The position numbers and the translations under genes are program-made. A stretch of DNA of 54,534 nucleotides, taken from Prochlorococcus sp. AG-409-J19. Lineage in GTDB: Bacteria; Cyanobacteriota; Cyanobacteriia; PCC-6307; Cyanobiaceae. The notes under the pieces were generated by a model, which was not told where the DNA came from, did not search any database, and was given only the letters and a program-made list of their open reading frames with translations. This document shows, in pieces, positions 42,321 through 51,582 of the stretch; position 1 is the stretch's first letter, and each line of letters begins with the position of its first letter. Where the stretch lies: positions 1-54,534 of the forward strand of contig QCKC01000009.1 of assembly GCA_003215635.1 (NCBI GenBank). Reading direction: 5' to 3'.

Positions 42321-43397
42321 ATGAAAAATCATCAAATAGTATTACTACCTGGTGACGGAATTGGACAAGAAATCACCACTGTAGCCTCTAAGGTTCTTGA
42401 CAGAGTTAGTAAAAAATTCAACTTTAGATTAGAGATCAAAGAGCATCTAATTGGAGGGAGTGCGATTCAAGAAACAGGCGATCCACTTCCAAAAGAAACT
42501 CTTTCAGCCTGCAAAGAGTCTGATGCCGTTCTTCTCGCTGCAATAGGCAGTCCTGAGTTTGATAATTTACCAAGGGAGAAAAGGCCTGAGAGTGGTTTAT
42601 TAAAATTAAGGTCTGGGATGCACTTATTTGCAAATATCAGACCTGTCAAGGTATTCCCAGCATTATTAGAAGCCAGTACATTAAAACCAGAAATCATAGA
42701 AGATGTAGATCTTGTAGTAGTTAGGGAATTAACTGGTGGAGTTTATTTTGGCAAACCCAAAGGCAGAATAAAAAGTGAAGATAGCGAAAGGGCATTTAAT
42801 ACGATGACTTACTCTGCAGAAGAAATAAAGAGAATTTCGCAAGTTGCTTTCGAGATTGCTAAAGAAAGAAGAAAAAAAGTTTGCTCTGTTGATAAAGCTA
42901 ATGTACTAGATGTTAGCCAACTATGGAGAGATAAAGTAGAAGAGATTTCAGTTATTTATAAAGACATTAATTTAAGTCATCAGTATGTAGATAACGCTGC
43001 AATGCAACTAATTAGGAACCCTAAACAATTCGATGTCCTCCTAACAGGAAATCTATTTGGTGACATACTTAGCGATGAAGCTGCAATGCTCACTGGATCA
43101 ATTGGAATGCTTCCCTCTGCCTCTCTCGGGAAGGAAGGTACGCCCGGTCTTTTCGAGCCCGTGCATGGCTCTGCTCCTGATATAGCAGGATTGAACATGG
43201 CCAACCCCATAGCAATGGCACTTTCTGCAGCAATGATGCTACGTATTGGCTTAAAAGAACATGCTGGAGCTGAAGCAATTGAAAACTCAATAAATACTGT
43301 TCTTGACAAAGGCTTCAGAACAGCAGACCTAATGAGTAAAGGCTGTACTGAACTTGGATGCAGAGAGATGGGTGAACGTATTATTGAAGAAATCTAA
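42321..43397 (+). CDS. leuB: 3-isopropylmalate dehydrogenase
   Basis: LeuB oxidises and decarboxylates 3-isopropylmalate in leucine synthesis, using NAD. The 358 residues match: VLLPGDGIGQEI at the start, substrate loop LLKLRSGMHLFANIRPVK near 93-110, VVRELTGGVYFGKPKG near 133, DKANVLDVSQLWR near 191, and the metal/NAD region NLFGDILSDEAAMLTGSIGM near 240 followed by LFEPVHGSAPDIAGLNMANP near 268. Normal length. ATG start. Confidence 0.97.
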   Translation: MKNHQIVLLPGDGIGQEITTVASKVLDRVSKKFNFRLEIKEHLIGGSAIQETGDPLPKETLSACKESDAVLLAAIGSPEFDNLPREKRPESGLLKLRSGMHLFANIRPVKVFPALLEASTLKPEIIEDVDLVVVRELTGGVYFGKPKGRIKSEDSERAFNTMTYSAEEIKRISQVAFEIAKERRKKVCSVDKANVLDVSQLWRDKVEEISVIYKDINLSHQYVDNAAMQLIRNPKQFDVLLTGNLFGDILSDEAAMLTGSIGMLPSASLGKEGTPGLFEPVHGSAPDIAGLNMANPIAMALSAAMMLRIGLKEHAGAEAIENSINTVLDKGFRTADLMSKGCTELGCREMGERIIEEI

Positions 43398-43401
43398 AAC
43401 C

Positions 43402-43421
43402 TTGATAATGCTAATTATCAA
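43402..43421. promoter_or_regulatory. 20-base palindrome TTGATAAT-N4-ATTATCAA
   Basis: Perfect eight-base arms flank GCTA just after the leuB stop and 73 bases before the prk ATG. No T run follows, so a regulator site or a transcript-end hairpin are both possible. It resembles a Fur box (GATAAT/ATTATC) but with different spacing. Confidence 0.35.
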
Positions 43422-43493
43422 AGAAGTAATTAGCAAAAACGAGGAAAATGTCTTGCGACCTGCGAAAATCTTTTAACTATCAAACCACCGTCG

Positions 43494-44396
43494 ATGTCGA
43501 AACGCCACCCGGTTGTAGCTGTTACAGGTTCCTCAGGAGCAGGAACAAGCACTGTAAAAAGAGCCTTCGAGCACATTTTTGCAAGAGAAAACATTGTGCC
43601 AGCCGTAGTTGAAGGAGACAGTTACCACCGCTTCGAACGCTTGCCCATGAAGCAAGCCATGGCAGATGCTCTAGCTCAAGGCGAGAATTTCTCGCATTTC
43701 GGACCTGAAGCAAACCTTTTCGACAAATTAGAAGAGCTTTTTCGAGACTATGGAGAAACTGGTGGAGGAAAGAAACGCTATTACCTTCACAGTCCCGAAG
43801 AGGCTGAAGAACATAATGCAAGACTAGGTACTGATCTAGGCCCAGGACAATTCACCCCTTGGGAAGATATACCCAACGGCACTGATGTCCTCTTCTATGA
43901 AGGCCTACATGGAGGAGTGGTCGGCGAGGGATACGATGTAGCTAATTTAGCTGATCTATTGGTTGGCGTTGTACCTATAACTAATCTTGAATGGATCCAA
44001 AAGATCCATAGAGACAATGCAGAGAGAGGATATTCAGCAGAAACAATTGTTGAAACAATCCTTCGAAGGATGCCCGATTACATAAACCATATATGTCCTC
44101 AATTTGGCCGTACTGATATAAATTTCCAAAGGATACCAACTATTGATACATCCAATCCATTTATCTGTAGAAACATCCCAACCCCTGACGAAAGCTTTGT
44201 GATTATTCATTTCCGAAAGGGATCTCGCGAAAAATGGGGCATAGATTTCAATCATTTACTATCAATGATTCATGACTCCTTCATGTCAAGTCCTACAAGC
44301 ATTGTCGTCAATGGAGGCAAAATGGGTTTTGCGATGGAACTTATTCTCACTCCAATAATTCACAGAATGATCGAAGAAAAAAATAAGCTTTCCTAA
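43494..44396 (+). CDS. prk: phosphoribulokinase, short bacterial type
   Basis: PRK phosphorylates ribulose 5-phosphate for the Calvin cycle. The 300 residues match the short, proteobacterial class: P-loop VAVTGSSGAGTSTVKRAF near residues 8-25, VEGDSYHRFERLPM near 38-51, NFSHFGPEANLFDKLEELF near 64, FYEGLHGGVV near 132 and WIQKIHRDNAERGYS near 162. No Cys occurs before about residue 200, so the thioredoxin-regulated N-terminal Cys pair of plant and freshwater-cyanobacterial PRK is missing. ATG start. Which PRK the cell uses cannot be seen here. Confidence 0.94.
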   Translation: MSKRHPVVAVTGSSGAGTSTVKRAFEHIFARENIVPAVVEGDSYHRFERLPMKQAMADALAQGENFSHFGPEANLFDKLEELFRDYGETGGGKKRYYLHSPEEAEEHNARLGTDLGPGQFTPWEDIPNGTDVLFYEGLHGGVVGEGYDVANLADLLVGVVPITNLEWIQKIHRDNAERGYSAETIVETILRRMPDYINHICPQFGRTDINFQRIPTIDTSNPFICRNIPTPDESFVIIHFRKGSREKWGIDFNHLLSMIHDSFMSSPTSIVVNGGKMGFAMELILTPIIHRMIEEKNKLS

Positions 44397-44445
44397 GAAT
44401 GCACAAAATAATTTTTAAAGCTATAATATAGCTAGGCTGAGTTAA

Positions 44446-44739
44446 TTTTCACCAATCATTATATCTTCTCCATCCTTTGGCATATCAAAATGCGATCATC
44501 TATCGCACAATTCAACTCGTTGGGAAGAAATAGATAGCAGATCCCTGATAAATAAGGCACGGGAAATATATTTCTATCACCTAGCTACAAACTCTTTCAA
44601 AGGGATGCCTCAAGGCATCGTTATCAATGAAGAGCATGGCACAGGTTATCTTGTATACAAGAAGCCTCTATTGCTCCCAAAGGAAATTTATCTTCAAATA
44701 GAAGATCTTTATCCAAGACGAATTCGAAGAAAAAAATAA
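44446..44739 (+). pseudogene. open coding-like frame lacking a start, upstream of prepilin peptidase gene
   Basis: A 98-codon open frame reads protein-like in its second part (LINKAREIYFYHLATNSFKG, then GIVINEEHGTGYLVYKKPLL and LPKEIYLQIEDLYPRRI) and ends at TAA 44737-44739. The first in-frame ATG is at 44605 (44 residues). Upstream codons contain no ATG, GTG or TTG with a good position. Either a rare start (ATT or CTG) is used, or the 5' part is broken by mutation. Family not recognised. Confidence 0.4.
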
Positions 44740-44757
44740 CTACATAATTAAATACCA

Positions 44758-45588
44758 ATGCAAGTGTCTCTTCAAGCAAACTATTTCAATTATATTCTTC
44801 TTTCTCTTTTGTTAATTGCAACTTCAACCTCGACAAATTTCCTTACGTGGTCATTAATATTTCGATACTCACCCGAAAAAAAAGATATTCTATTTCCAAT
44901 CCCAAGCATAGAAAGAGAATGGAGTCATCAAAAAATAACAAATAATATTTTAAGACTACAGATTAGATACATAGACATACATGGAATTCAGAAATTACAT
45001 TCAATCTCTCTTGTATTTATATCTATATCCTTTGCTATTTTTAGTATGGTAACTCCTATGGAAGTTACTCCTGATACTATATATAATTACTTTGAAGGGA
45101 TAATATTGGCAGGCCTCCTACTGCCTCTTATATCATTAGATATAGCAACATTATGGTTGCCCTCAATAATATGCAAGTCATCTATAATAATTGGATTAGT
45201 CCTTTCTTTTATCCCTTCTAGTTTCAACCAAGAAAACCCTTACAGAATAGTCAGTGAACATATCTTAGCGGCAATAATAGGATTTTTATGTTTTAGATTT
45301 ATAAGTCTGACATCATTCCTAATTACTAGGAGAGTTTGTCTTGGGAAAGGGGACGCAAATCTAGCAGCAATTGCAGGAGCTTGGCTTGGCTTAAAGGAAA
45401 TGTTTATTGCAATTTCTCTCGCATTTACACTTGGAGCATTATTAATATCAATTGGCAAAATAGTAAAAATTGTTAGCTCAAGACAGGTATTACCATTTGC
45501 TCCATACATGGGAACAGCTATTTTTGTGACCTCAATAGCAGAAAAGAACTGGTTACACACAAATTGGACAGCCCTTTTGGGTCTCTAA
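44758..45588 (+). CDS. prepilin peptidase-like (A24 family) membrane protein
   Basis: The 276-residue membrane protein has both Asp motifs of type IV prepilin peptidases: [12 protein letters not shown] near residue 126 and [18 protein letters not shown] near 198, each within hydrophobic segments. Eight or so spans are visible. The N-terminal part includes a [14 protein letters not shown] loop but not the Cys-rich zinc domain of PilD. It would cleave and methylate prepilin-like leaders at the inner membrane; whether substrates exist in this strain is unknown. Confidence 0.82.
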   Translation: MQVSLQANYFNYILLSLLLIATSTSTNFLTWSLIFRYSPEKKDILFPIPSIEREWSHQKITNNILRLQIRYIDIHGIQKLHSISLVFISISFAIFSMVTPMEVTPDTIYNYFEGIILAGLLLPLISLDIATLWLPSIICKSSIIIGLVLSFIPSSFNQENPYRIVSEHILAAIIGFLCFRFISLTSFLITRRVCLGKGDANLAAIAGAWLGLKEMFIAISLAFTLGALLISIGKIVKIVSSRQVLPFAPYMGTAIFVTSIAEKNWLHTNWTALLGL

Positions 45589-45613
45589 TAGAATTAAGAA
45601 AAGAATTTCAATC

Positions 45614-46489
45614 GTGTCTCTTTTCGACTGGTTTGCTGATCGACGTAAAGGTCAGAATGTAGGGAAAGTCAGCCAAGAGGCTGATGAAGGAGATGGTCTC
45701 TGGTGGAAATGCCCCGAATGTGGGCAGGTTGTTTACTGCAAAGATTTAGTTGATAATGCAAGCGTATGCAAAAACTGCGGTCACCATATTCGTATCAATA
45801 GTGAAGAACGCATTTCACTTCTTGCAGATCCAGGTTCATTCCAAGCACTAGATAAAGACCTCAGTCCGACAGATCCTCTTGGTTTCAAAGACAGAAGAGC
45901 TTATGCAGATCGAATCCGGGAGAGTCAAGCAAGTACAGGTTTAAAGGATGGTGTTACCACAGGTTTTTGCAAGGTGGACAACATTCCTTTAGCACTTGCT
46001 GTCATGGATTTTCGATTCATGGGTGGATCAATGGGATCAGTTGTAGGTGAGAAAATCACCAGACTTATAGAAAATGCAACTTCAAAGAAACTTCCACTCC
46101 TAATAATCTGCGCCTCAGGAGGTGCTCGGATGCAAGAAGGAATGCTAAGTTTGATGCAAATGGCGAAGATATCTGGGGCCCTAGAGCGACACAGAGAATC
46201 CGAGTTGTTGTACTTGCCATTATTAACTCACCCGACGACAGGTGGAGTAACTGCAAGCTTTGCAATGCTAGGCGACCTAATTCTTGCCGAACCAAAAGCA
46301 TTAATTGGATTTGCAGGCAGGCGAGTTATTGAACAAACTCTCAGAGAGAAATTACCTGAAAATTTTCAAACCGCTGAATATCTTCAAGAGCATGGTTTTG
46401 TAGACACAATTGTTCCACGAACCCAACTTCGTGAGACATTAACAAAAATCTTCAGGCTCCATGGATTAAAAGCAAATTCAAATAAATAG
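45614..46489 (+). CDS. accD: acetyl-CoA carboxylase carboxyltransferase subunit beta
   Basis: AccD is the beta subunit of the carboxyltransferase that makes malonyl-CoA, with AccA. The 291 residues include an N-terminal zinc ribbon ([11 protein letters not shown] near 34 and [11 protein letters not shown] near 53) and a crotonase-like core: [19 protein letters not shown] near 135, [20 protein letters not shown] near 165, [22 protein letters not shown] near 206 and [12 protein letters not shown] near 229. GTG start, 25 bases after the peptidase gene. Confidence 0.97.
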   Translation: MSLFDWFADRRKGQNVGKVSQEADEGDGLWWKCPECGQVVYCKDLVDNASVCKNCGHHIRINSEERISLLADPGSFQALDKDLSPTDPLGFKDRRAYADRIRESQASTGLKDGVTTGFCKVDNIPLALAVMDFRFMGGSMGSVVGEKITRLIENATSKKLPLLIICASGGARMQEGMLSLMQMAKISGALERHRESELLYLPLLTHPTTGGVTASFAMLGDLILAEPKALIGFAGRRVIEQTLREKLPENFQTAEYLQEHGFVDTIVPRTQLRETLTKIFRLHGLKANSNK

Positions 46490-46495
46490 ATATTT

Positions 46496-46909
46496 ATGCA
46501 TATATTAATAAATAGATTGTCTTTGAGTCTTTGTAAGAGCCTAATTTGCTTGATAGTTATAATTCTAATGAACTCAATTATACCCTATGAATACTCATCT
46601 GCATATGCAATTTCTCCTGTCGAATGGATAAAAGTGTCCCCAACTTCAGATGGAGAACAATGGTGGGACAAAGGAAGTTTAAGGATCATGAAAAATGGGA
46701 ATATTAATATTCTCAGTCGACTTAGTATTACAGAAGAAAGCAATTCAAAAAACACCAAGATATTCACCATGGAAATCAATTGCAAAGAAAAAGTATATAA
46801 AGATACCTCAATCAATGGGCTCCCAAAGTTCAATGCAAAATGGGAAGCCTCTAATGGAGATGAGCTAATAGAATCTGTAATTAATCAAGCATGTGATTCA
46901 ACTATTTAA
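46496..46909 (+). CDS. secreted hypothetical protein
   Basis: This 137-residue protein has an N-terminal signal peptide (LCKSLICLIVIILMNSII, cleaved after SSAYA near residue 38). The mature part has a beta-rich, charged sequence (EWIKVSPTSDGEQWWDKGSL, then INILSRLSITEESNSKNTKI) with two Cys near residues 97 and 133 that could pair outside the cytoplasm. It is probably periplasmic or lumenal. No family recognised. It ends exactly where the next gene begins. Confidence 0.65.
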   Translation: MHILINRLSLSLCKSLICLIVIILMNSIIPYEYSSAYAISPVEWIKVSPTSDGEQWWDKGSLRIMKNGNINILSRLSITEESNSKNTKIFTMEINCKEKVYKDTSINGLPKFNAKWEASNGDELIESVINQACDSTI

Positions 46910-47992
46910 ATGATTAACCAATCCTCATCCTCTATTCGGGTTGCAATCGCTGGATTAGGCTTTGGAGAGTCTGTTCATATTCCGGCAGTTAGGGCAAATA
47001 AAAGTCTCGAACTAGTTGGACTTTGGCATCCTCGCCAAGAACGTTTAAATGAAATTTGTCACAAAAACAATCTAGAGGGTTTCACTAGCTGGGAAAACTT
47101 AATCAAAAGAAGGGACATCGATGCAATTATAATAGCAACTCCACCTGCTATTAGATATCAACTAGCAATAGAAGCTATTAAAGAAAAAAAACACCTTCTA
47201 CTGGAAAAGCCCGTAGGATTAAATGCGAATGAAATAACTGAAATACAACGCTTAGCACATAATCATAATCTTTCAGTTGCAGTTGATTTTGAATATCGAG
47301 CTGTACCCTTATTTATGCAGGCAAAGCGATTACTTGAAAACAATTCTCTAGGCGAAATATGGCTGGTTAAATTCGATTGGTTAATGAGTAGCAGAGCTAA
47401 TCCTTCAAGACAATGGAACTGGTATAGCAACAAAGATGAAGGAGGTGGTGTTATAGGCGCCTTAGGTACCCATGCTTTTGATATTTTGCACTGGTTAATT
47501 GGGCCAACCCAAAAAGCAACTTCATTGATAGAAACTTCTATAAAACAAAGACCAGATGGTGACAACTCACTACTTAAAGAGGTAACTAGCGAGGATATAA
47601 GCCTGACCCAATTGCGACTTGGGGAACCAACAAAAGGAGAAAATATACCCGCCCAGGTAAACCTTTCTGCGGTTTCATTGAATGGTCGAGGATGTTGGAT
47701 TGAAATTTATGGTAGTCAAGGAACTTTAGTACTTGGTAGTCAAAATCAAAGCGACTATGTTCATGGTTTTGGACTTTGGCATGCTGCAAATGGAGAAAAA
47801 CTATTAAATATTAATCCGGATAGCGATCTGACTTTCCCAAAAACATGGACCGATGGACGTATCGCTCCAGTATCTCGAATTCAGAGTTGGTGGGCTGAAA
47901 GCATAAAGAACGGGACTCCAATAGTTCCTGGTTTACTTGAAGCATTAGAAAGTCAAAAAGTTTGTGACCAAATAAAACAATCATCCATATAA
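46910..47992 (+). CDS. Gfo/Idh/MocA family oxidoreductase
   Basis: The 360-residue dehydrogenase has a Rossmann NAD(P) domain (VAIAGLGFGESVHIPAVRAN near residue 10, IDAIIIATPPAIRYQLAIEA near 70, HLLLEKPVGLN near 94 with the typical EKP motif) and a C-terminal substrate domain (GGVIGALGTHAFDILHWLIG near 178-197, with catalytic GTHxxD). It probably oxidises or reduces a sugar or bilin-like substrate. A biliverdin reductase-like role cannot be ruled out from this alone. ATG directly follows the preceding TAA. Confidence 0.85.
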   Translation: MINQSSSSIRVAIAGLGFGESVHIPAVRANKSLELVGLWHPRQERLNEICHKNNLEGFTSWENLIKRRDIDAIIIATPPAIRYQLAIEAIKEKKHLLLEKPVGLNANEITEIQRLAHNHNLSVAVDFEYRAVPLFMQAKRLLENNSLGEIWLVKFDWLMSSRANPSRQWNWYSNKDEGGGVIGALGTHAFDILHWLIGPTQKATSLIETSIKQRPDGDNSLLKEVTSEDISLTQLRLGEPTKGENIPAQVNLSAVSLNGRGCWIEIYGSQGTLVLGSQNQSDYVHGFGLWHAANGEKLLNINPDSDLTFPKTWTDGRIAPVSRIQSWWAESIKNGTPIVPGLLEALESQKVCDQIKQSSI

Positions 47993-48067
47993 CTTATGTA
48001 GAAGATATTTAATCAAGAATGTCGAAAATAAGACACCAAATAAAAAGAAAATTTCAGAAACGCTCAT
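47981..48067 (-). CDS. 28-aa single-span membrane peptide
   Basis: A leftward ATG-started frame has a hydrophobic span (FFLFGVLFSTFLIKYLL) with short polar ends (MSVSEI, HKLYG). It overlaps the last 12 bases of the oxidoreductase gene on the other strand. Tiny membrane ORFs recur in AT-rich spacers of this window, so chance is a real alternative. Confidence 0.25.
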   Translation of the reverse strand: MSVSEIFFLFGVLFSTFLIKYLLHKLYG

Positions 48068-48168
48068 TTGAGCATGACTAAGTATTTTTTTATACCGCGC
48101 TCAGTAGCCGTAATCAGATTTCTTACTAAGCAGCCTGAAAAAATCTTTGAGAATTTTTCATTAAATAG

Positions 48169-49236
48169 ATGACTCTCAAGTACTACACGGAAGAACTAAA
48201 GAAAACAGCTAGTTCTTTAGCTCAATCAGGGAAGGGAATACTTGCTGTAGACGAATCAACAAAGACAGTAGGTAAGCGCCTTTCATCTATTGGTGTTGAG
48301 AACACCGAAGAGAACAGAAATTCATACCGTGGAATGCTTTTCACAACTCCAGGTTTAGGCAATTTTATTAGTGGTGCAATACTTTTTGAAGAGACCCTTT
48401 TCCAAAATCATCCTGATGGGGAATCGATGGTTGAGAAACTTGATCGCCTAGGAATCATTCCAGGAATAAAGGTCGATACAGGATTACGTCCATTACCAGG
48501 GGCAGATGAAGTTGAAACTCTATGTTCTGGCCTAGATGGTCTTGTCGAAAGAGCAGCGGACTACTACACACAAGGAGCACGTTTTGCTAAGTGGCGAGCA
48601 GTTCTTCAGATCACTTCAAATGGTTGCCCAACCAAACTATCAATTCAAGAAAATGCATGGGGGCTAGCAAGATATGCCCGATCAGTTCAAGAATCAGGAC
48701 TTGTTCCAATTATTGAGCCTGAAATCCTTATGGATGGCGATCATTCAATAGAAAGAACAGCTGAAATTCAAGAAGAAGTGATAAAAGAGGTATATCACGC
48801 TTGTCAAATAAACGGCGTGCTTCTAGAAGGAACACTATTAAAACCTTCAATGACAGTTCCAGGTGCTGATTGTTCAGAAACAGCATCTCCAGAGAAAGTA
48901 GCCCAAATGACAATTAGAACGATGGAGCGTTGCGTCCCAGCGAGTGTTCCAGGAATAGTTTTTCTCTCTGGTGGACTAAGCGAAGAAGCGGCTTCGGTAT
49001 ATCTAAATCTAATGAACAAAATAGATCGCAAAGCGAACTGGAATGTATCTTTCTCGTATGGTCGAGCCCTTCAGCACTCTTGCTTAAAGGCTTGGAGAGG
49101 GAACGATTTAATTGCAGGGCAGAAATCTCTAATTGCAAGAGCTCAAGCAAACTCTGAGGCCGCGAAAGGGATATATATCCCAGGATCTCAGCCTTCATCT
49201 GACGAGGCTCTTTTTGTTGCGGGATATACCTACTAA
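48169..49236 (+). CDS. fda: class I fructose-bisphosphate aldolase
   Basis: The 355 residues match the metal-independent, Schiff-base aldolase: GKGILAVDESTKTVGKRLS near residues 21-39, GIIPGIKVDTGLRPLPGADE near 103 (Lys), GARFAKWRAVL near 139 (Lys-Trp-Arg), LVPIIEPEILMDGDHS near 180, and GVLLEGTLLKPSMTVPG near 222 with the Schiff-base Lys. It splits fructose-1,6-bisphosphate or sedoheptulose bisphosphate in glycolysis, gluconeogenesis and the Calvin cycle. ATG start. It has its own terminator before the class II enzyme. Confidence 0.96.
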   Translation: MTLKYYTEELKKTASSLAQSGKGILAVDESTKTVGKRLSSIGVENTEENRNSYRGMLFTTPGLGNFISGAILFEETLFQNHPDGESMVEKLDRLGIIPGIKVDTGLRPLPGADEVETLCSGLDGLVERAADYYTQGARFAKWRAVLQITSNGCPTKLSIQENAWGLARYARSVQESGLVPIIEPEILMDGDHSIERTAEIQEEVIKEVYHACQINGVLLEGTLLKPSMTVPGADCSETASPEKVAQMTIRTMERCVPASVPGIVFLSGGLSEEAASVYLNLMNKIDRKANWNVSFSYGRALQHSCLKAWRGNDLIAGQKSLIARAQANSEAAKGIYIPGSQPSSDEALFVAGYTY

Positions 49237-49340
49237 GCAGTTATGAGGGAGTCCTGAATCTCAATTTGACCAGCATCTGTAACTGTCAAACCATGCAGAT
49301 GAGCACCTTGAGGGTGACATTTCTTACCTTGATCTTATAA

Positions 49341-49369
49341 AGTCCTGGGCCAACCGCCCAGGACTTTTT
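49341..49369 (+). terminator. Rho-independent terminator after fda
   Basis: Ten-base arms AGTCCTGGGC (49341-49350) and GCCCAGGACT (49356-49365) enclose a five-base loop, followed by TTTT. It separates the two aldolase genes. Confidence 0.92.
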
Positions 49370-49406
49370 AAGTAGTGCTGGGTCTCTCGATCAACTGGAG
49401 ACATCG

Positions 49407-50459
49407 ATGGCCCTTGTTCCTCTAAGACTTCTTTTAGACCATGCCGCTGAGAATGGCTATGGGATTCCGGCTTTCAACGTAAATAATCTCGAACAAGTCC
49501 AGGCCATTATGGAAGCGGCTTACGAGACAGACAGCCCCGTGATACTTCAAGCTTCGCGAGGAGCAAGAAGTTATGCAGGAGAGATTTTTCTTCGTCACCT
49601 AATAATCGCCGCCACAGAAACATATCCAAATATTCCTGTGGTTATGCACCAGGATCATGGCAATGATCCCTCAACTTGCTATTCCGCAGCGATAAACGGA
49701 TTTACATCAGTGATGATGGATGGATCCCTTGAAGCTGACGCCAAAACCCCTGCAAGCTACGACTACAACGTCTCTGTAACTAAAACCGTTGTTGATTTTG
49801 CTCATTCTGTAGGAGTTAGTGTTGAAGGAGAATTGGGTTGCTTGGGATCATTAGAAACAGGCAAGGGAGAAGCAGAAGATGGACATGGTTTCGAAGGAGA
49901 GCTTTCAAAAGACATGCTTCTTACTGATCCAGCTGAAGCAAGTGATTTCGTAGCAAAAACAAAAGTAGATGCATTAGCTATCGCGATTGGGACTAGCCAT
50001 GGAGCCTACAAATTCACTAGAAAACCAACTGGTGAAGTATTGGCTATCAGTCGAATAGCAGAAATTCACAAAGCCATACCTAATACTCATCTTGTAATGC
50101 ATGGTTCTAGTTCTGTGCCTAAGGAATGGCTAGATATGATCAATGACTTTGGCGGTGAAATACCAGAGACATATGGTGTTCCTGTTGAAGAAATCCAAGA
50201 AGGAATTCGCAACGGTGTTAGGAAGGTGAACATAGACACCGACAATCGTCTTGCTTTCACCGCAGCTGTTAGAGAAGCTGCTCAAAAAGACCCAAGTAAC
50301 TTTGACCCTCGCCATTTCAACAAACCAGCACGTAAATATATGAAGCAAGTATGTCTTGACCGCTACAACCAATTCTGGTGCGCTGGACAAGCCAGCAAGA
50401 TCAAGCAAGAAAGTACTAACTACTATGCAGACCTATATACGAAAGGATCACTTAAGTAA
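49407..50459 (+). CDS. fba: class II fructose-bisphosphate aldolase
   Basis: The 350 residues form the zinc-dependent aldolase: [20 protein letters not shown] near residue 18, [16 protein letters not shown] near 79-94 (metal and Asp), [21 protein letters not shown] near 105, [14 protein letters not shown] near 133, [10 protein letters not shown] near 190 and VMHGSSSVP near 230 (His ligands). It duplicates the reaction of fda but needs a metal ion, so iron or zinc status may decide which is used. ATG start. Confidence 0.96.
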   Translation: MALVPLRLLLDHAAENGYGIPAFNVNNLEQVQAIMEAAYETDSPVILQASRGARSYAGEIFLRHLIIAATETYPNIPVVMHQDHGNDPSTCYSAAINGFTSVMMDGSLEADAKTPASYDYNVSVTKTVVDFAHSVGVSVEGELGCLGSLETGKGEAEDGHGFEGELSKDMLLTDPAEASDFVAKTKVDALAIAIGTSHGAYKFTRKPTGEVLAISRIAEIHKAIPNTHLVMHGSSSVPKEWLDMINDFGGEIPETYGVPVEEIQEGIRNGVRKVNIDTDNRLAFTAAVREAAQKDPSNFDPRHFNKPARKYMKQVCLDRYNQFWCAGQASKIKQESTNYYADLYTKGSLK

Positions 50460-50480
50460 GTCTAACTTCTAAAACTAACC

Positions 50481-50520
50481 AATCCCACTAAGTTTTGATT
50501 ATTCATAATTTAGTGGGATT
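50481..50520. terminator. terminator hairpin between fba and purQ
   Basis: Eleven-base arms AATCCCACTAA (50481-50491) and TTAGTGGGATT (50510-50520) flank an 18-base loop between convergent fba and purQ. T- or A-rich flanks allow termination from either side, but the T run is short. Confidence 0.55.
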
Positions 50521-50575
50521 AATTCTGGGATCTACTATTAAATAAGTAACAATGATAAATAAGTCAAATATTAAT

Positions 50576-51229
50576 TCAAGAAATAAGAGATTTCAATATC
50601 TCTTGACCATCTAAACCTCCAAGCTGCCCATCACATGCCCTCTCTGGATGAGGCATTAATCCAAATACATTTCCTGAACAATTAGTTATTCCAGCTATAT
50701 TTGACAAAGATCCATTTGGATTTTTTAAATAACGTAAAGCAATTAAATCATTATCGAGAAGATTATCAAGAGTTTCTTTACTACATTGATATCTACCTTC
50801 ACCATGAGCTATAGGCAATTTAATATTATCACCACTAAATGATTTAGGGAACCAATCTTTGCGACTAGTTGAAACCTCCAAATCAACTTCATCACAGATA
50901 AAATTTAGATTTTTATTACGGGTTAAAGCGCCTGGAAGAATACCCAGTTCGGTAAGTACTTGAAATCCATTGCATATACCTAAGACTTTTCTACCTTCTG
51001 CAACAAAATCCACAAGTGACTCAAGAACAGGTGCAAATCTAGCGATAGCTCCACAGCGCAAATAATCCCCATAACTAAATCCTCCTGGAATAACTATTGC
51101 CTCTAATCCACTCAAATCTCTAGTTTCATGCCATAGGTAACGAGTTTTCATCCCTAGACATCCGTTAACTGCCCAAGCAATATCACGATCACAATTTGAT
51201 CCTGGAAAGACTACAACTCCAATGCTCAT
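50576..51229 (-). CDS. purQ: phosphoribosylformylglycinamidine synthase, glutaminase subunit
   Basis: PurQ supplies ammonia for FGAM synthesis in purine making. The 217 residues carry the class I amidotransferase set: [13 protein letters not shown] near residue 9, [18 protein letters not shown] near 46, nucleophile Cys in [17 protein letters not shown] near 84, and His-Glu in [11 protein letters not shown] near 194. It lies six bases after purS on the same strand. purL is not in the window. Confidence 0.97.
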   Translation of the reverse strand: MSIGVVVFPGSNCDRDIAWAVNGCLGMKTRYLWHETRDLSGLEAIVIPGGFSYGDYLRCGAIARFAPVLESLVDFVAEGRKVLGICNGFQVLTELGILPGALTRNKNLNFICDEVDLEVSTSRKDWFPKSFSGDNIKLPIAHGEGRYQCSKETLDNLLDNDLIALRYLKNPNGSLSNIAGITNCSGNVFGLMPHPERACDGQLGGLDGQEILKSLIS

Positions 51230-51235
51230 AGATAT

Positions 51236-51508
51236 TTAGGCGATTTTGCGTGAATTAACACTTTCGATTTCAAGATCCCAATTTTCGATCACAGGATTAG
51301 CCAACAATTGCTCACTCAACAATTCAAGTTGATTACGAGCTTGTTCTTCATCAGAAGCGTTAATCTCCAACTCGACAGCTTTGCCAATCCGTAGCTTTTC
51401 TAGACCCTTAACTCCAAGCCTGCCAGCAGCGGCTCTAGTGGCTTCACCCGCTGGGTCCAAAACGGAAGGTCTTAAGCTAACAAAAACACGTGCTTTAAAC
51501 AGCGGCAC
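51236..51508 (-). CDS. purS: phosphoribosylformylglycinamidine synthase subunit PurS
   Basis: The 90 residues match PurS, the small subunit bridging PurQ and PurL: KARVFVSLRPSVLDPAGEAT at the start, AAGRLGVKGLEKLRIGKAVEL near 26-46 and LLANPVIENWDLEIESV near the end. ATG start; cotranscribed with purQ. Cytoplasmic. Confidence 0.95.
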   Translation of the reverse strand: MPLFKARVFVSLRPSVLDPAGEATRAAAGRLGVKGLEKLRIGKAVELEINASDEEQARNQLELLSEQLLANPVIENWDLEIESVNSRKIA

Positions 51509-51582
51509 TTTTTAAAAGCAACTTTCTAACAAATCATCGCAGGCTGATTAACCATAAAAGCAACTCAATCATTAAGAGCAAA

